Shown: in pieces, positions 19,603-29,857 of the stretch
Layout of the letters: every line of letters begins with the position of its first letter
Position numbering within the stretch: the stretch's first letter is position 1
The notes under the pieces: generated by a model
The model's database searches: none
The model's input: the letters and a program-made list of their open reading frames with translations, nothing else
Told to the model about the DNA's origin: nothing
Made by a program: the position numbers and the translations under genes
From: Chitinophagaceae bacterium
GTDB lineage: Bacteria; Bacteroidota; Bacteroidia; Chitinophagales; Chitinophagaceae
Direction: 5' to 3'
Assembly: GCA_022843585.1 (NCBI GenBank)
Contig: JALHNJ010000001.1
Coordinates: 124,001 to 188,000 of the forward strand
DNA: 64,000 nt

Positions 19603-19747
19603 TGACCTCTAACGATTGCTTGCCATATGAAATTCTTAAAGAGTAGTTCTTGATTGCTGAACTCTTGTTGCCAATTATCAGCTTTTGAAGATTATTGGCT
19701 TTAACTTTGACCTCTGACGCTTGCCTTCAACGATTGTTTGCCGTATG
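19603..19747. repeat. Imperfect direct repeats in a long intergenic region
   Basis: TGACCTCT at 19603 and 19708; AACGATTGCTTGCCATATG (19611-19629) versus AACGATTGTTTGCCGTATG (19729-19747). Confidence 0.65.
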
Positions 19748-19881
19748 CTTTAATCTTCTGAAACAAAAGTAGGTAGCGGCACCTTGTCCTTCAAATCAAA
19801 TACGGCATCATTTCAGCATGCCTAAGCGGATGGGTAAAGTGCCAAACCCTTACTGGCAGCTACTTTCAGCAAAAACTCTTT

Positions 19882-21435
19882 ATGATGCCCAACCGTCCGA
19901 CAGACATATTATTTCAACTCATTAAATCGCTGGAAAAGGCCGAAAAACGGCATTTTAAACTATACATAAAGCGTAGTTCCGGCAAAGAAGAACTCAAAAT
20001 TGTACGCCTTTTTGATGCAATGGACAAATTGAAGGACTACGATGAGAAACTACTGATGAAAAAACTAACGGGTGTTACTAAACCACAGTTAGCTAATCTT
20101 AAAACGCATTTATACAAACAAATTTTAGCCAGTCTTCGTTTACTAAAAAGTGCTGATAGTCTCGACTTACAATTGAACGAGCAGTTCGATTATGCACACA
20201 TACTTTATAAGAAAGGATTGTTCCATCAAAGCCTTCGCATTTTAGAAAGAACAAAAGAGATCGCCAAAGCAAACCAGAAATTTAATTTTTTACCACAAGC
20301 TATTGCATTAGAAAAAAGAATTGAGAACCTGCACATCACCAGAAGTATGCAGGACAGAGCAGAGATACTTTCTGCAGAAGCCAATGAAATAAGTCGGCAT
20401 ATTGAAATGGTGGCACGGCTTTCCAATCTTGCATTAAAATTATATAGCTGGTATGTAGAGCATGGACATGCAAGAAATGAAGACGATGAAAAAGATGTAC
20501 GCCAGTTCATGAAAGATAATTTGACCAAAGAAGTGATGGAGCAAACTGGTTTTTATGAAAGATTATACTTGTACCAGAGTTATACCTGGTATGCATTCAT
20601 CCGTCAAGATTTTTTACAATACTATCGCTATACTAAAAAATGGGTTGATCTGTTTACTGAGCAGCCATTGATGGTTCGGGTAGAAACCGGTCACTATATT
20701 AAAGGCATACATAATTTACTGAATGCACATTTTGATTTGCGAAACTACCGGGAGTTTGAAAAAACATTGAAGAAGTTTGAAAAAGTAGCACAGTTGGACC
20801 GGGTAAAGGATCATGATAACTTTCGCATCCTTACATTTATTTACATCAGCACGGCCCGCATCAACCAGCATTTTATGTTGGGTACTTTTAAGCAAGGGCT
20901 TTCGCTTATTCCAGGCATAGAAGAGAAACTGGAAGAGTTTTATCTTTTTATAGATAGTCACCGCATATTGGTATTGAATTATAAATTTGCCATGCTTTCC
21001 TTTGGCAGCGGCGACTATAATCGCAGCATCGATTACCTGCAAAAGATCATTAATGATAAAACTAATCTGCGGTACGATCTGCAATGCTATGCAAGAGTAT
21101 TGCACTTGATGGCGCATTATGAATTAGGGAATGATATGCTGATGGAATCACTCAGCAAATCAGTCTATCGCTTTATGGCAAAAATGAAAAATCTTACAAC
21201 AGTTGAAGAAGCAATGTTTAAATTTTTACGCCATTCCCTTCCCTTATCACCCCGACAACTAAAACCTGAGTTTGAAAAACTCCTTCACACTATTAAACAT
21301 TTAGAAAAAAGCCGTTTTGAAACCCGGGCCTTTGCCTACCTCGATATTATTTCCTGGGTAGAAAGTAAAGTGTATAATAAACCAATGGGAACGGTGATAC
21401 ATGAGAAGTATTTGTTGAGCAAGCGGAAGAAATAA
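19882..21435 (+). CDS. Large helical (TPR-like) hypothetical protein
   Basis: 517-aa continuous ORF, alpha-helical repeat character; no catalytic motif seen. Confidence 0.75.
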   Translation: MMPNRPTDILFQLIKSLEKAEKRHFKLYIKRSSGKEELKIVRLFDAMDKLKDYDEKLLMKKLTGVTKPQLANLKTHLYKQILASLRLLKSADSLDLQLNEQFDYAHILYKKGLFHQSLRILERTKEIAKANQKFNFLPQAIALEKRIENLHITRSMQDRAEILSAEANEISRHIEMVARLSNLALKLYSWYVEHGHARNEDDEKDVRQFMKDNLTKEVMEQTGFYERLYLYQSYTWYAFIRQDFLQYYRYTKKWVDLFTEQPLMVRVETGHYIKGIHNLLNAHFDLRNYREFEKTLKKFEKVAQLDRVKDHDNFRILTFIYISTARINQHFMLGTFKQGLSLIPGIEEKLEEFYLFIDSHRILVLNYKFAMLSFGSGDYNRSIDYLQKIINDKTNLRYDLQCYARVLHLMAHYELGNDMLMESLSKSVYRFMAKMKNLTTVEEAMFKFLRHSLPLSPRQLKPEFEKLLHTIKHLEKSRFETRAFAYLDIISWVESKVYNKPMGTVIHEKYLLSKRKK

Positions 21436-21438
21436 TTA

Positions 21439-21457
21439 GCCCAACTAATTACTACTA
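21439..21457. repeat. Dispersed repeat copy A (GCCCAACTAATTACTACTA)
   Basis: 19-nt exact match to 33600-33618. Confidence 0.75.
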
Positions 21458-21481
21458 GCATCGTCAGTTGCGTCGCACTCT

Positions 21482-21612
21482 TTTACGTTCTGCCTGCCTG
21501 CCGTCAGGCAGGTTCGCTACTCAGCATTATGCAGATTTACGTTCTGTCTCATAGGGACAATTTATGGGTAGAAAAATAAACGAAGAAAGTATTTTACGTT
21601 CCGTCGGAACGT
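21482..21612. repeat. Intergenic repeat element with hairpins
   Basis: TTTACGTTC(T/C)G at 21482, 21536, 21593; hairpins CCTGCCTG-CCGT-CAGGCAGG (21493-21512) and ACGTTCC-GTC-GGAACGT (21596-21612). Confidence 0.7.
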
Positions 21613-21650
21613 TTTATGTTACCATCGCTATAAATTCTTAATTTGTCAGC

Positions 21651-23696
21651 ATGAAAAAGCTTTTATTTTTCTTACTGATTGTAAGCCTTAACACCTCCGC
21701 TCAAATCTCCCCCACCAACATCACCATTGCCCGTGATAGTTTCGGCATTCCCCATGTGTTTGCAAAAACCGATGCTGAAGTTGCCTATGGGATTGCCTGG
21801 GCACATGCAGAAGATGATTTTGAAACTTTACAATTAGTAGTGCTGAGTGGTAAAGCTAAACTGGGAACAGGCCTTGGAAAAAAAGGAGCCGAAGGAGATT
21901 ATGTGATCAACCTGCTACGTATTAGAAAAACTGTAGAAGAACAATGGAATACATTAAGTCCCGATTTTGTAGAATTAATAAAAGGATACGTAGCCGGATT
22001 AAATGCTTATGCAAAAGCACATCCTAAAGAAGTGAAATACAAGAAAGCTTTTCCCTTCGATGAAAAGGAATATTTGACAGCCGTAGTTTTTTCTATTAGC
22101 CTTTTTTGTGGCGTAGATAAAGCATTGCCGGAAATACTCGGTGGTAAAGTAGCCACTATTCCGGGTTTTAATACAGATGGCTCCAATGCATTTGCTATGA
22201 ATTCCACTAAAACAACAACGGGAGAAAGCTTTTTAGCCATTAATGCACATCAGCCTAACACAGGCCCCGTTGCTTTTTACGAAGCACATTTGCAAAGCGA
22301 ACAAGGGTGGAATATGCTTGGCGGTTTATTTCCCGGCGGTTGTTTGATCTTTCATGGAACCAATGAAAATTTGGGTTGGGCACATACGGTAAATTACCAG
22401 GACAAAATTGACATCTTCCAGTTAGAAACAAATCCAGCCAATAAAAATCAATACAAGTTTGATGGGGAATGGATAAACCTGGAAGAAGATAAAGCTAAAC
22501 TAAAAGTAAAAGGCATTCCTATTACAATCGGTAAAAAAATATGGTGGAGTAAATACGGCCCCACTTTAAAAACAGATAAAGGAACTTTTGCATTGCGGGT
22601 CCCGGCTATTATGGATATAAAAGCATTGGAACAATGGTACCGGATGAATAAGGCCAAGAACTTTACCGAATTTTTCAAAGCTCTGAGCATGACGAGCCTT
22701 CCCATGTTCAATATTATGTATGCAGACAGATATGATACGATCTTCTATGTGAGCAATGGAAAAATGCCAAGAAGGAATCCCGATCCAAAATATAACTGGA
22801 AAAGTACACTACCCGGAAATACAGCCGCAACACTATGGACCGAGTTCAAACCTATTATGGAATTACCGCAATATATAAATCCACCATCCGGTTATTTATT
22901 CAATACCAACCATTCTCCGTTTTTAGCTACCGATGCTAAAAATAATTTAGACTCAAAAAAGTTTGATAAAAATGATGGCTATGAAACATATCACAACAAC
23001 CGCAGCCAGCGGGTAACCGAATTAATTAATAATGATAAAGTTGATTACGCCACTTTCAAACGAATAAAATTTGATCAGCAATTACCGAAGCAATTGAAAT
23101 ATACTTATGGTATTGATAGTATGTTTAACTTAAATGTAAATGATCATCCGGCTATAAAAGAAGTGATCAGCAATTTTCAAAGCTGGGATAAAAAATCAAT
23201 TACAACCAGCAAAGGTGCTGCTGTTTTCTTGCTTACGTATTATTATCTCGCTGATAAATTAAAAGGTGTTGCGGCAAGACAAATTACCAAAGCAGAAGCT
23301 ATCGAAACCTTTCAATATGTGAATGATTATATGATCAGGCACTTCGGAAAAACAGATCTGGTATTGGGCGATATTCAAAAATTAGTGAGAGGTGATGAAG
23401 AAAGTCCAGCATGGGGTTTCCCGGATGTACTGACCCCTTCTTTTTCCGAACCGTATAAAAACGGAATGTGGAAAGTAACCGGAGGCGATGCTTATATCTG
23501 TTTTGTTCGTTATCCAAAAAACGGAGGATTACCGAAAATAGAATCTGTAAATACATTCGGAGCTTCCATGCAACCGGATTCGCCGCACTTTAAAGACCAG
23601 ATGGAAATGTTTCAACAACAACAAACAAAGAAAATGACGCTTGATAAACAAGAAGTATTGAAAACAGCAAAGAAAATCTATCACCCAGGTAGCTAA
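21651..23696 (+). CDS. Penicillin acylase / acyl-homoserine-lactone acylase family (Ntn hydrolase)
   Basis: ITIARDSFGIPHVFAKTDAEVAYGIAWAHAEDDF; GSNAFAMNSTKTTTGESFLAINAHQP autocleavage site; GWAHTVNYQDKIDIFQL. Confidence 0.92.
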   Translation: MKKLLFFLLIVSLNTSAQISPTNITIARDSFGIPHVFAKTDAEVAYGIAWAHAEDDFETLQLVVLSGKAKLGTGLGKKGAEGDYVINLLRIRKTVEEQWNTLSPDFVELIKGYVAGLNAYAKAHPKEVKYKKAFPFDEKEYLTAVVFSISLFCGVDKALPEILGGKVATIPGFNTDGSNAFAMNSTKTTTGESFLAINAHQPNTGPVAFYEAHLQSEQGWNMLGGLFPGGCLIFHGTNENLGWAHTVNYQDKIDIFQLETNPANKNQYKFDGEWINLEEDKAKLKVKGIPITIGKKIWWSKYGPTLKTDKGTFALRVPAIMDIKALEQWYRMNKAKNFTEFFKALSMTSLPMFNIMYADRYDTIFYVSNGKMPRRNPDPKYNWKSTLPGNTAATLWTEFKPIMELPQYINPPSGYLFNTNHSPFLATDAKNNLDSKKFDKNDGYETYHNNRSQRVTELINNDKVDYATFKRIKFDQQLPKQLKYTYGIDSMFNLNVNDHPAIKEVISNFQSWDKKSITTSKGAAVFLLTYYYLADKLKGVAARQITKAEAIETFQYVNDYMIRHFGKTDLVLGDIQKLVRGDEESPAWGFPDVLTPSFSEPYKNGMWKVTGGDAYICFVRYPKNGGLPKIESVNTFGASMQPDSPHFKDQMEMFQQQQTKKMTLDKQEVLKTAKKIYHPGS

Positions 23697-23761
23697 ACTC
23701 CGTGTTGCAGGGTATTAATAATAATGAATCGATTTGATAATTTCAAGCATAAACAAACAAC

Positions 23762-24478
23762 ATGAAACGCATAGCTCTACTATTTACTTTTTTTCTTATT
23801 CTTTCCGCTAGTTTATTGGCACAAGGCAAAAGCAATCTTACTATCAGCACAACAGGAAATAGTAATCTGAAAATTATTTATGCTGGTAAAAAATACAGCT
23901 TGCAGGATAGAAGCCAGACCTTTCAAAATCAAAATCCAGGTACTTACACTTTGATTATTTATCAATGGCAAAACAAGCCAACCGGTGGGGAGTATGTGAA
24001 AGTATATGATGGAAATGTAAGATTAGCCAATCAAAAGCATCTCGAAATGTCTGTAATGCGTTTTGGAAAAACAGCCTGGGATGAAAGCGATATTGCCGAC
24101 GACGAGTGGAATGAAAATTATACAAATCCACGACCAAATAATAACCAGAACGGCTATAACAACAATAATTATAACAATGGAAATAATCAGCAAGCTGTAA
24201 ATACCACACAGTATGCGGAGGTAAAAAAAGCGTTGGGCAATGAATACAATGAAGAAGAAAAATTGAATCTGGCAAAAGTGATATTAAAGAATAAATGGTT
24301 TTCTTCTGCACAGATCAGAGAATTGGCCCAAACCTTTTACAACGAAGAACGAAAACTCCGTTTTTTAAAAATGGCCTATGATTTTTGCTGGGATAAAGGA
24401 AACTATTTTACGCTGGCAGATCTTTTCTATAACTCAGGGTATAAGAAGGATTTTATCAATTATCTCGGCACCCAATAA
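23762..24478 (+). CDS. DUF4476-domain secreted protein
   Basis: Signal peptide; Asn-rich linker; C-terminal EEEKLNLAKVILKNKWFSSAQIRELAQTFYNEERKLRFLKMAYDFCWDKGNYFTLADLF. Confidence 0.8.
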   Translation: MKRIALLFTFFLILSASLLAQGKSNLTISTTGNSNLKIIYAGKKYSLQDRSQTFQNQNPGTYTLIIYQWQNKPTGGEYVKVYDGNVRLANQKHLEMSVMRFGKTAWDESDIADDEWNENYTNPRPNNNQNGYNNNNYNNGNNQQAVNTTQYAEVKKALGNEYNEEEKLNLAKVILKNKWFSSAQIRELAQTFYNEERKLRFLKMAYDFCWDKGNYFTLADLFYNSGYKKDFINYLGTQ

Positions 24479-24539
24479 TATTTAGGTAAAGTTGAAAGAC
24501 TAAAATTTTTCTTTTCTGCCCCCTTCGTAACTTGCGGCT

Positions 24540-26912
24540 ATGATTGATTATTTGCAGGGGTTAAACGACCGTCAAAGGGAAGCAGTTTTACATAAAGATG
24601 GTCCGATAATGATCGTGGCCGGAGCCGGAAGTGGAAAAACCAAAGTCCTTACCACAAGAGTTATTCATTTGATGTCGGCGCACAAAGTTGATGCGTTCAA
24701 TATATTGGCATTGACGTTTACAAACAAGGCCGCCAAAGAAATGAAGGAAAGGGTTGAGAAGATCTTAGGCAATGGCGAAGCCCGCAATTTATACATCGGT
24801 ACATTCCATTCTGTATTTGCAAGAATACTCCGCTTTGAGGCAGATAGAATTGGCTACCCAAAGAGTTTTACCATTTATGATACGGATGATGCAAAAAGTG
24901 TGGTGAAGACCGTCATCAACGAAATGGATTTAGATGATAAGCATTACAAACCCAATATAGTTTACAATAGAATTTCGGCAGCTAAAAATGCATTAGTAGG
25001 TCCGGCAGAATACAAAAATGATTATGGCTTGCAACAGGAAGATATGCGGAGCAATCGTCCTGCAATCGGGCAAATCTATGAAGCCTATGCAAAACGTTGT
25101 TTCAAAAACGGGGCAATGGATTTCGATGATCTATTGCTGAAATTTTATGAGTTGCTTAAAAATGTACCTGAGGCATTGTCCAAGTATCAACACAAGTTCA
25201 AATACATATTAATTGATGAGTACCAGGATACCAACCCTTCTCAATATGAAATAATAAAATTACTCGGAGCTATGCATGAAAATGTATGTGTAGTAGGAGA
25301 TGATGCGCAGAGCATTTATAGCTTCCGTGGTGCTACCATTGAAAATATTTTACAGTTTCAGCGGGATTATGACGAAGTGAAAGTGGTGAAGCTGGAGCAG
25401 AATTATCGCAGTACAAAAAATATCATCAACGTTGCCAACGAAATAATCAAGAACAACAAAGGCCAGATTGAAAAAGTATTGTTTACTGACAATAGCGAAG
25501 GAGAAAAGATAAAGCTGGTGCGAACGATGACGGATAATGACGAGGGTAAATTTGTAGCTGATAGTATTCAGGAACAAAAACTCCGCAATCATTACAGCAA
25601 TAAGGATTTTGCAATATTATATCGCACCAATGCACAAAGCCGTGCCTTTGAAGAAGCACTGCGCAGAATGGGACTTGCGTATACCATATATGGTGGTCAA
25701 AGTTTTTATCAGCGAAAAGAAATAAAAGATATTGTTGCCTATCTCCGCATCATTGTAAATCCACAAGATGAGGAAGCGTTGAAGCGGATCATCAATTACC
25801 CGGCAAGAGGAATTGGAAAAACCACCATTGATAAATTGGTATTATCTGCCAATGAAAATAATATCAGCATGTGGCAGGTGCTGGAGAAAGCGAACGAATT
25901 TGGTTTCCGTGCCGGAACTTTTACAGCGTTACAGGATTTTGTAACAATGATAAAAAGTTTTGCCAGCATGCTAACTAAGCAAAATGCTTATGAAGTAGCG
26001 GTGCATGTAGGCAAGCAAACAAGTTTAGTAAAAGAATTATTCAACGATAAAAGTACAGAAGGGGTAGCCAGGTATGAGAATATTCAGGAATTGCTTAACT
26101 CCATAAAAGAATGGACGGAAAGCCCCGACAATGAAGATGGCGAGTTAGTAGATAAAAGTCTCGCCTCTTATTTGCAACAAATTACATTGCTAACCGACGC
26201 AGATGATAAAGACCCTGATGCTGATACCATAAAATTAATGACAATACATGCGGCAAAAGGATTGGAGTTTAGCTGTGTTTTTGCAGCAGGATTGGAAGAA
26301 ATGCTTTTTCCTAATGCAATGGCCATTAATACCAGGGAAGAGTTGGAAGAAGAACGCCGTTTGTTTTATGTAGTAATAACAAGGGCCAAGCAGCGTCTCT
26401 GGATCAGTTATGCTAATACCCGTTATCGGTTTGGTCAATTGGTACAAAATGAACCCAGCCGTTTTATAGAGGAAGTTCCGGAGCAATTTATGGACAGAAG
26501 TTTTGCAGGTGGCGGTGCAAAGAACCAGATCGGTGGCAGCAACTGGGGCAAACAATCTGCATTTGACAGAATGCGGTCCAAGAATGTAGATGATGGAGAA
26601 TCGGGAACGGTAACCAAGCAATCCGGTACCTATTATAATTCGGGTCCGGCCGCAGCTAAATCAGCCCCTTCTTACTTACCACCGAAAGGAGTGCCGGCAA
26701 AAGTAAAAGAGCATGTGCCTTCTGCTGACTTTATTGCCAGCGATACTTCCGGATTAAAAGAAGGCCAAAAAGTAGAGCACCAGAAATTTGGTTTTGGCGA
26801 AGTATTAAAAATGGAGGGTGCGGCACATAATCCTATTGCCACCGTTAAGTTTGAGCATAATGGCGAGAAGAAGATTATGCTGAACTATGCAAAGCTGCGA
26901 ATATTGGAGTAG
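24540..26912 (+). CDS. UvrD/PcrA-type ATP-dependent DNA helicase
   Basis: Walker A AGAGSGKTKVLTTR, LIDEYQDTNPSQY, VVGDDAQSIYSFRGA, TIHAAKGLEF, ERRLFYVVITRAKQRL. Confidence 0.97.
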   Translation: MIDYLQGLNDRQREAVLHKDGPIMIVAGAGSGKTKVLTTRVIHLMSAHKVDAFNILALTFTNKAAKEMKERVEKILGNGEARNLYIGTFHSVFARILRFEADRIGYPKSFTIYDTDDAKSVVKTVINEMDLDDKHYKPNIVYNRISAAKNALVGPAEYKNDYGLQQEDMRSNRPAIGQIYEAYAKRCFKNGAMDFDDLLLKFYELLKNVPEALSKYQHKFKYILIDEYQDTNPSQYEIIKLLGAMHENVCVVGDDAQSIYSFRGATIENILQFQRDYDEVKVVKLEQNYRSTKNIINVANEIIKNNKGQIEKVLFTDNSEGEKIKLVRTMTDNDEGKFVADSIQEQKLRNHYSNKDFAILYRTNAQSRAFEEALRRMGLAYTIYGGQSFYQRKEIKDIVAYLRIIVNPQDEEALKRIINYPARGIGKTTIDKLVLSANENNISMWQVLEKANEFGFRAGTFTALQDFVTMIKSFASMLTKQNAYEVAVHVGKQTSLVKELFNDKSTEGVARYENIQELLNSIKEWTESPDNEDGELVDKSLASYLQQITLLTDADDKDPDADTIKLMTIHAAKGLEFSCVFAAGLEEMLFPNAMAINTREELEEERRLFYVVITRAKQRLWISYANTRYRFGQLVQNEPSRFIEEVPEQFMDRSFAGGGAKNQIGGSNWGKQSAFDRMRSKNVDDGESGTVTKQSGTYYNSGPAAAKSAPSYLPPKGVPAKVKEHVPSADFIASDTSGLKEGQKVEHQKFGFGEVLKMEGAAHNPIATVKFEHNGEKKIMLNYAKLRILE

Positions 26913-27023
26913 TTGCTTTTCTTGCAACAGAATCCAAGTATAATTATATTTTATTTGATAAGGACAGTCCCGAACTTTTCTTACCTTATGGTATATTTTT
27001 AAGCATTACCACCAGCATCTGCT

Positions 27024-28838
27024 TTGATTAATCTTTTTCAACCTCCATCTTTTCAAAGGCAATTAATACTATTTGCAATAGTATTAATTAGCCTTACAAC
27101 CTATGGACAACAGTCTGTAGAGGAAAAATTCAGGCAACAAATAGCTACCGCAAAATCTGATTCCGAAAGAATTATTAGTCTCGGACGATTTTCAAAGTAT
27201 CAGTATGCTATTAAGAACTTTGTAGCGGGAGATAGTCTGATCGAAAAGCAGATCATGCTGGCCGAATCAACCCTAAAACAGAACCTTGTGTTGATGGTGT
27301 ATTTTGGCAATGCTGGTTATTTATCTACCGGTACGGCTACAAAAGAAAGAGCAAAAAATACAGAGGAGTATATAAGAAGAGCCCTGGAATATGCAAAAGC
27401 CAACGATTTTGCCGATTACACTGCCCTGGCATATTCAAATCTTGCGACATTAAATAATTCCAACGGCTTATTCAATGAAGCATTCAAAAATGCAAACCTG
27501 GCGTTTACCACTGCATTAAATACCAATAATGATTCTGCAAAAGTGGTCACAGCTATTCAATTAGGAAATATTTACCAGCAACGTTCAGATGTTTTAATGG
27601 CTTTTAAGACTTTCATGAATGCGCAAAATATTGCCATTCTGGAAGGAGGTGAAACATTGTTACCCTTGGTATATCATGCTATAGCGGGGCTTTATAAGAA
27701 ATTAGGAAAAGAAGAAACAGCGAAGCGATACATTCATCAGAGCCTGGCCATTAATAAAAAGAATGCTAATATAGAAGGGCAGGTTAATGATAATATTTTC
27801 CTGGCTAAGCTGAATAATTATCTCGCTGGAAAAGAATATTTACAACAAGCGGTATTGTTAGCAGATTCAGTACAAAATGTTCCATTGAAAATTGAAGGAG
27901 AACGAATCTTATTTTATCACATGCTTTTTCAGGAAAAACCTTCTTTCATGCTTGCATACCTGGATAAAAATCATGAATTAAGAAATGTTTTCATTAATTC
28001 CGGCCCGGGTTATATAAACTGGATATTGGCAGAAATAAATCTTTATGGCGGGCTACCTGACAGCGCATTATTTTATTTTAATAAGGCAGAACCATATTTT
28101 AAATCGGGATATGATCCGCAGACCCGAAAGAATTTTTTGAATGAATATGCTTATTGCTACACTCTTTTAAATAAGACGGCAGAAGCTATTGCTTATTATC
28201 AGCAGTCGTATGAGCTCAGCAAAACTGTTTCAGATTTAGCAGGACAGAAAAACAATACAAGTGAATTAAAAAAACTATATCAGCAACAAGGCGATTTTGA
28301 ACAAGCATTTACCTACAGCCTTTTATACGACCATTTAAAAGATACTGTTGAATTGCTTGGAAAGGAAAAAGACCTGGCGTTACTGGAAATAGAAAATGAA
28401 GCTAAACTTCAACAACGGGAGATTGATATAAAGCAAGAAAAGCAACAGCGGCAATATAACCTTCAATACATGCTCATTACTATTGTTGTGGCTACTGCTT
28501 TTTTGCTGATGATAATGATCGGTATGTTTAAAGTGTCCACTACTATAATCCGGTTAATGGGCTTTTTGTCACTCCTCTTTTTCTTTGAGTTCATTATACT
28601 TTTACTGGATACCTGGATTCATCATTTGACACATGGAGAGCCCTGGAAAATTTGGTTGATAAAGATCGGGATAATCTCTCTCTTACTTCCCTTACATCAT
28701 TTTCTGGAGCATAAGCTGATTCATTATCTCTTATCAAGGCATCTTATTACTGTACGTAGCCGCTTCTCAATCTCAAAGCTTTTCAAGAAGAAAAAGAAAG
28801 TTCTTCCGCCACAGGATGCAACGGAAGAACAAGCATAA
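27024..28838 (+). CDS. TPR protein with C-terminal TM segments (start codon uncertain, TTG)
   Basis: Signal peptide-like N-terminus, TPR-like repeats, coiled coil, 3 hydrophobic C-terminal segments; no kinase or HTH domain seen. Confidence 0.75.
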   Translation: MINLFQPPSFQRQLILFAIVLISLTTYGQQSVEEKFRQQIATAKSDSERIISLGRFSKYQYAIKNFVAGDSLIEKQIMLAESTLKQNLVLMVYFGNAGYLSTGTATKERAKNTEEYIRRALEYAKANDFADYTALAYSNLATLNNSNGLFNEAFKNANLAFTTALNTNNDSAKVVTAIQLGNIYQQRSDVLMAFKTFMNAQNIAILEGGETLLPLVYHAIAGLYKKLGKEETAKRYIHQSLAINKKNANIEGQVNDNIFLAKLNNYLAGKEYLQQAVLLADSVQNVPLKIEGERILFYHMLFQEKPSFMLAYLDKNHELRNVFINSGPGYINWILAEINLYGGLPDSALFYFNKAEPYFKSGYDPQTRKNFLNEYAYCYTLLNKTAEAIAYYQQSYELSKTVSDLAGQKNNTSELKKLYQQQGDFEQAFTYSLLYDHLKDTVELLGKEKDLALLEIENEAKLQQREIDIKQEKQQRQYNLQYMLITIVVATAFLLMIMIGMFKVSTTIIRLMGFLSLLFFFEFIILLLDTWIHHLTHGEPWKIWLIKIGIISLLLPLHHFLEHKLIHYLLSRHLITVRSRFSISKLFKKKKKVLPPQDATEEQA

Positions 28839-28843
28839 AAATT

Positions 28844-29428
28844 TTAATCAAGTTCAGAATCGCAAGAGCCCGGGGGCGGACAAATAGTACCCAAACTAAA
28901 ATACAAAGCATCTCCCGTTGCAGGAAAATCGCTGTAACCGGCATCAAGTTGTATTAAGCCGGCTGCCAATAAACTCATCATTAAGGGGTGGCCTGCTAAA
29001 TTCGATTTAGCACTGGTAGCACCGGCAAAAACATGCCGCGGAACTTTGAAAACCAAAATTTGGCTGCCTTTTAATTGCTCATCTGTTGCGGTTGATTCAG
29101 GATGGCTTTTACGATAACGAACGATATCGCTCTGCCGGAGTGATACGATCATCACAGCAATTTCGGTAATGTTTTTAGCTGCGCAGGCATCTAAAATTGA
29201 TTTTAATTTATCTACGGGTAAGGCAATTCGTTCCGTAGCATTTTTTTGTCCGCTGCCTTTTATCATGTTCAAATATGTGCTTTTAGCACCAACGGCATCA
29301 TTTTTTGAAACGGTGTCTTTGCTCCAGTCAATCCCTTTGGGGCTTTGTGCTCGAACAACGAAAGAAAAAAGAAGAAGGAAGAAAAAAATACTAACAGGCT
29401 TTATGCCTGCAAACAGTGGCTGTCTCAT
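28844..29428 (-). CDS. Hypothetical secreted protein
   Basis: ATG at 29428 gives signal peptide MRQPLFAGIKPVSIFFFLLLFSFVVRAQ. Confidence 0.7.
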   Translation of the reverse strand: MRQPLFAGIKPVSIFFFLLLFSFVVRAQSPKGIDWSKDTVSKNDAVGAKSTYLNMIKGSGQKNATERIALPVDKLKSILDACAAKNITEIAVMIVSLRQSDIVRYRKSHPESTATDEQLKGSQILVFKVPRHVFAGATSAKSNLAGHPLMMSLLAAGLIQLDAGYSDFPATGDALYFSLGTICPPPGSCDSELD

Positions 29429-29857
29429 AATAAATAGTGTTTGGTTAAAACGGTGGATTAACAATATAATATTTATTTACATTAATTACAAAAAAATTTA
29501 GTAAGCTAGCATCTTACTGTCAAAAGAAGCAGCAAATTATTTCTATCATTATATAGGAGTCTGAAAATCTTGAAAATCATTAATTAAGAATCTCATTAAA
29601 CTCTCATCAAAAAAAAATCTGCAAGTTTTTCCACATTCATTAAACCTGCTGGTATAGTGTTTGTCTATTCTTCACAGTTATAGCATTGCGGATAGTTTAT
29701 CCGGCCATAATCGTTTAACCACCACAAAAGATTCTGTCTATTATTTATAATAACAGATTCTTCTATTTTACCAAATAATAGAAAAGCAACATTGTATGTA
29801 GCAGGGTTATGTCCTGTTCATAATAAATATTTATTTCTAAAACAAAAACAATTAGCT

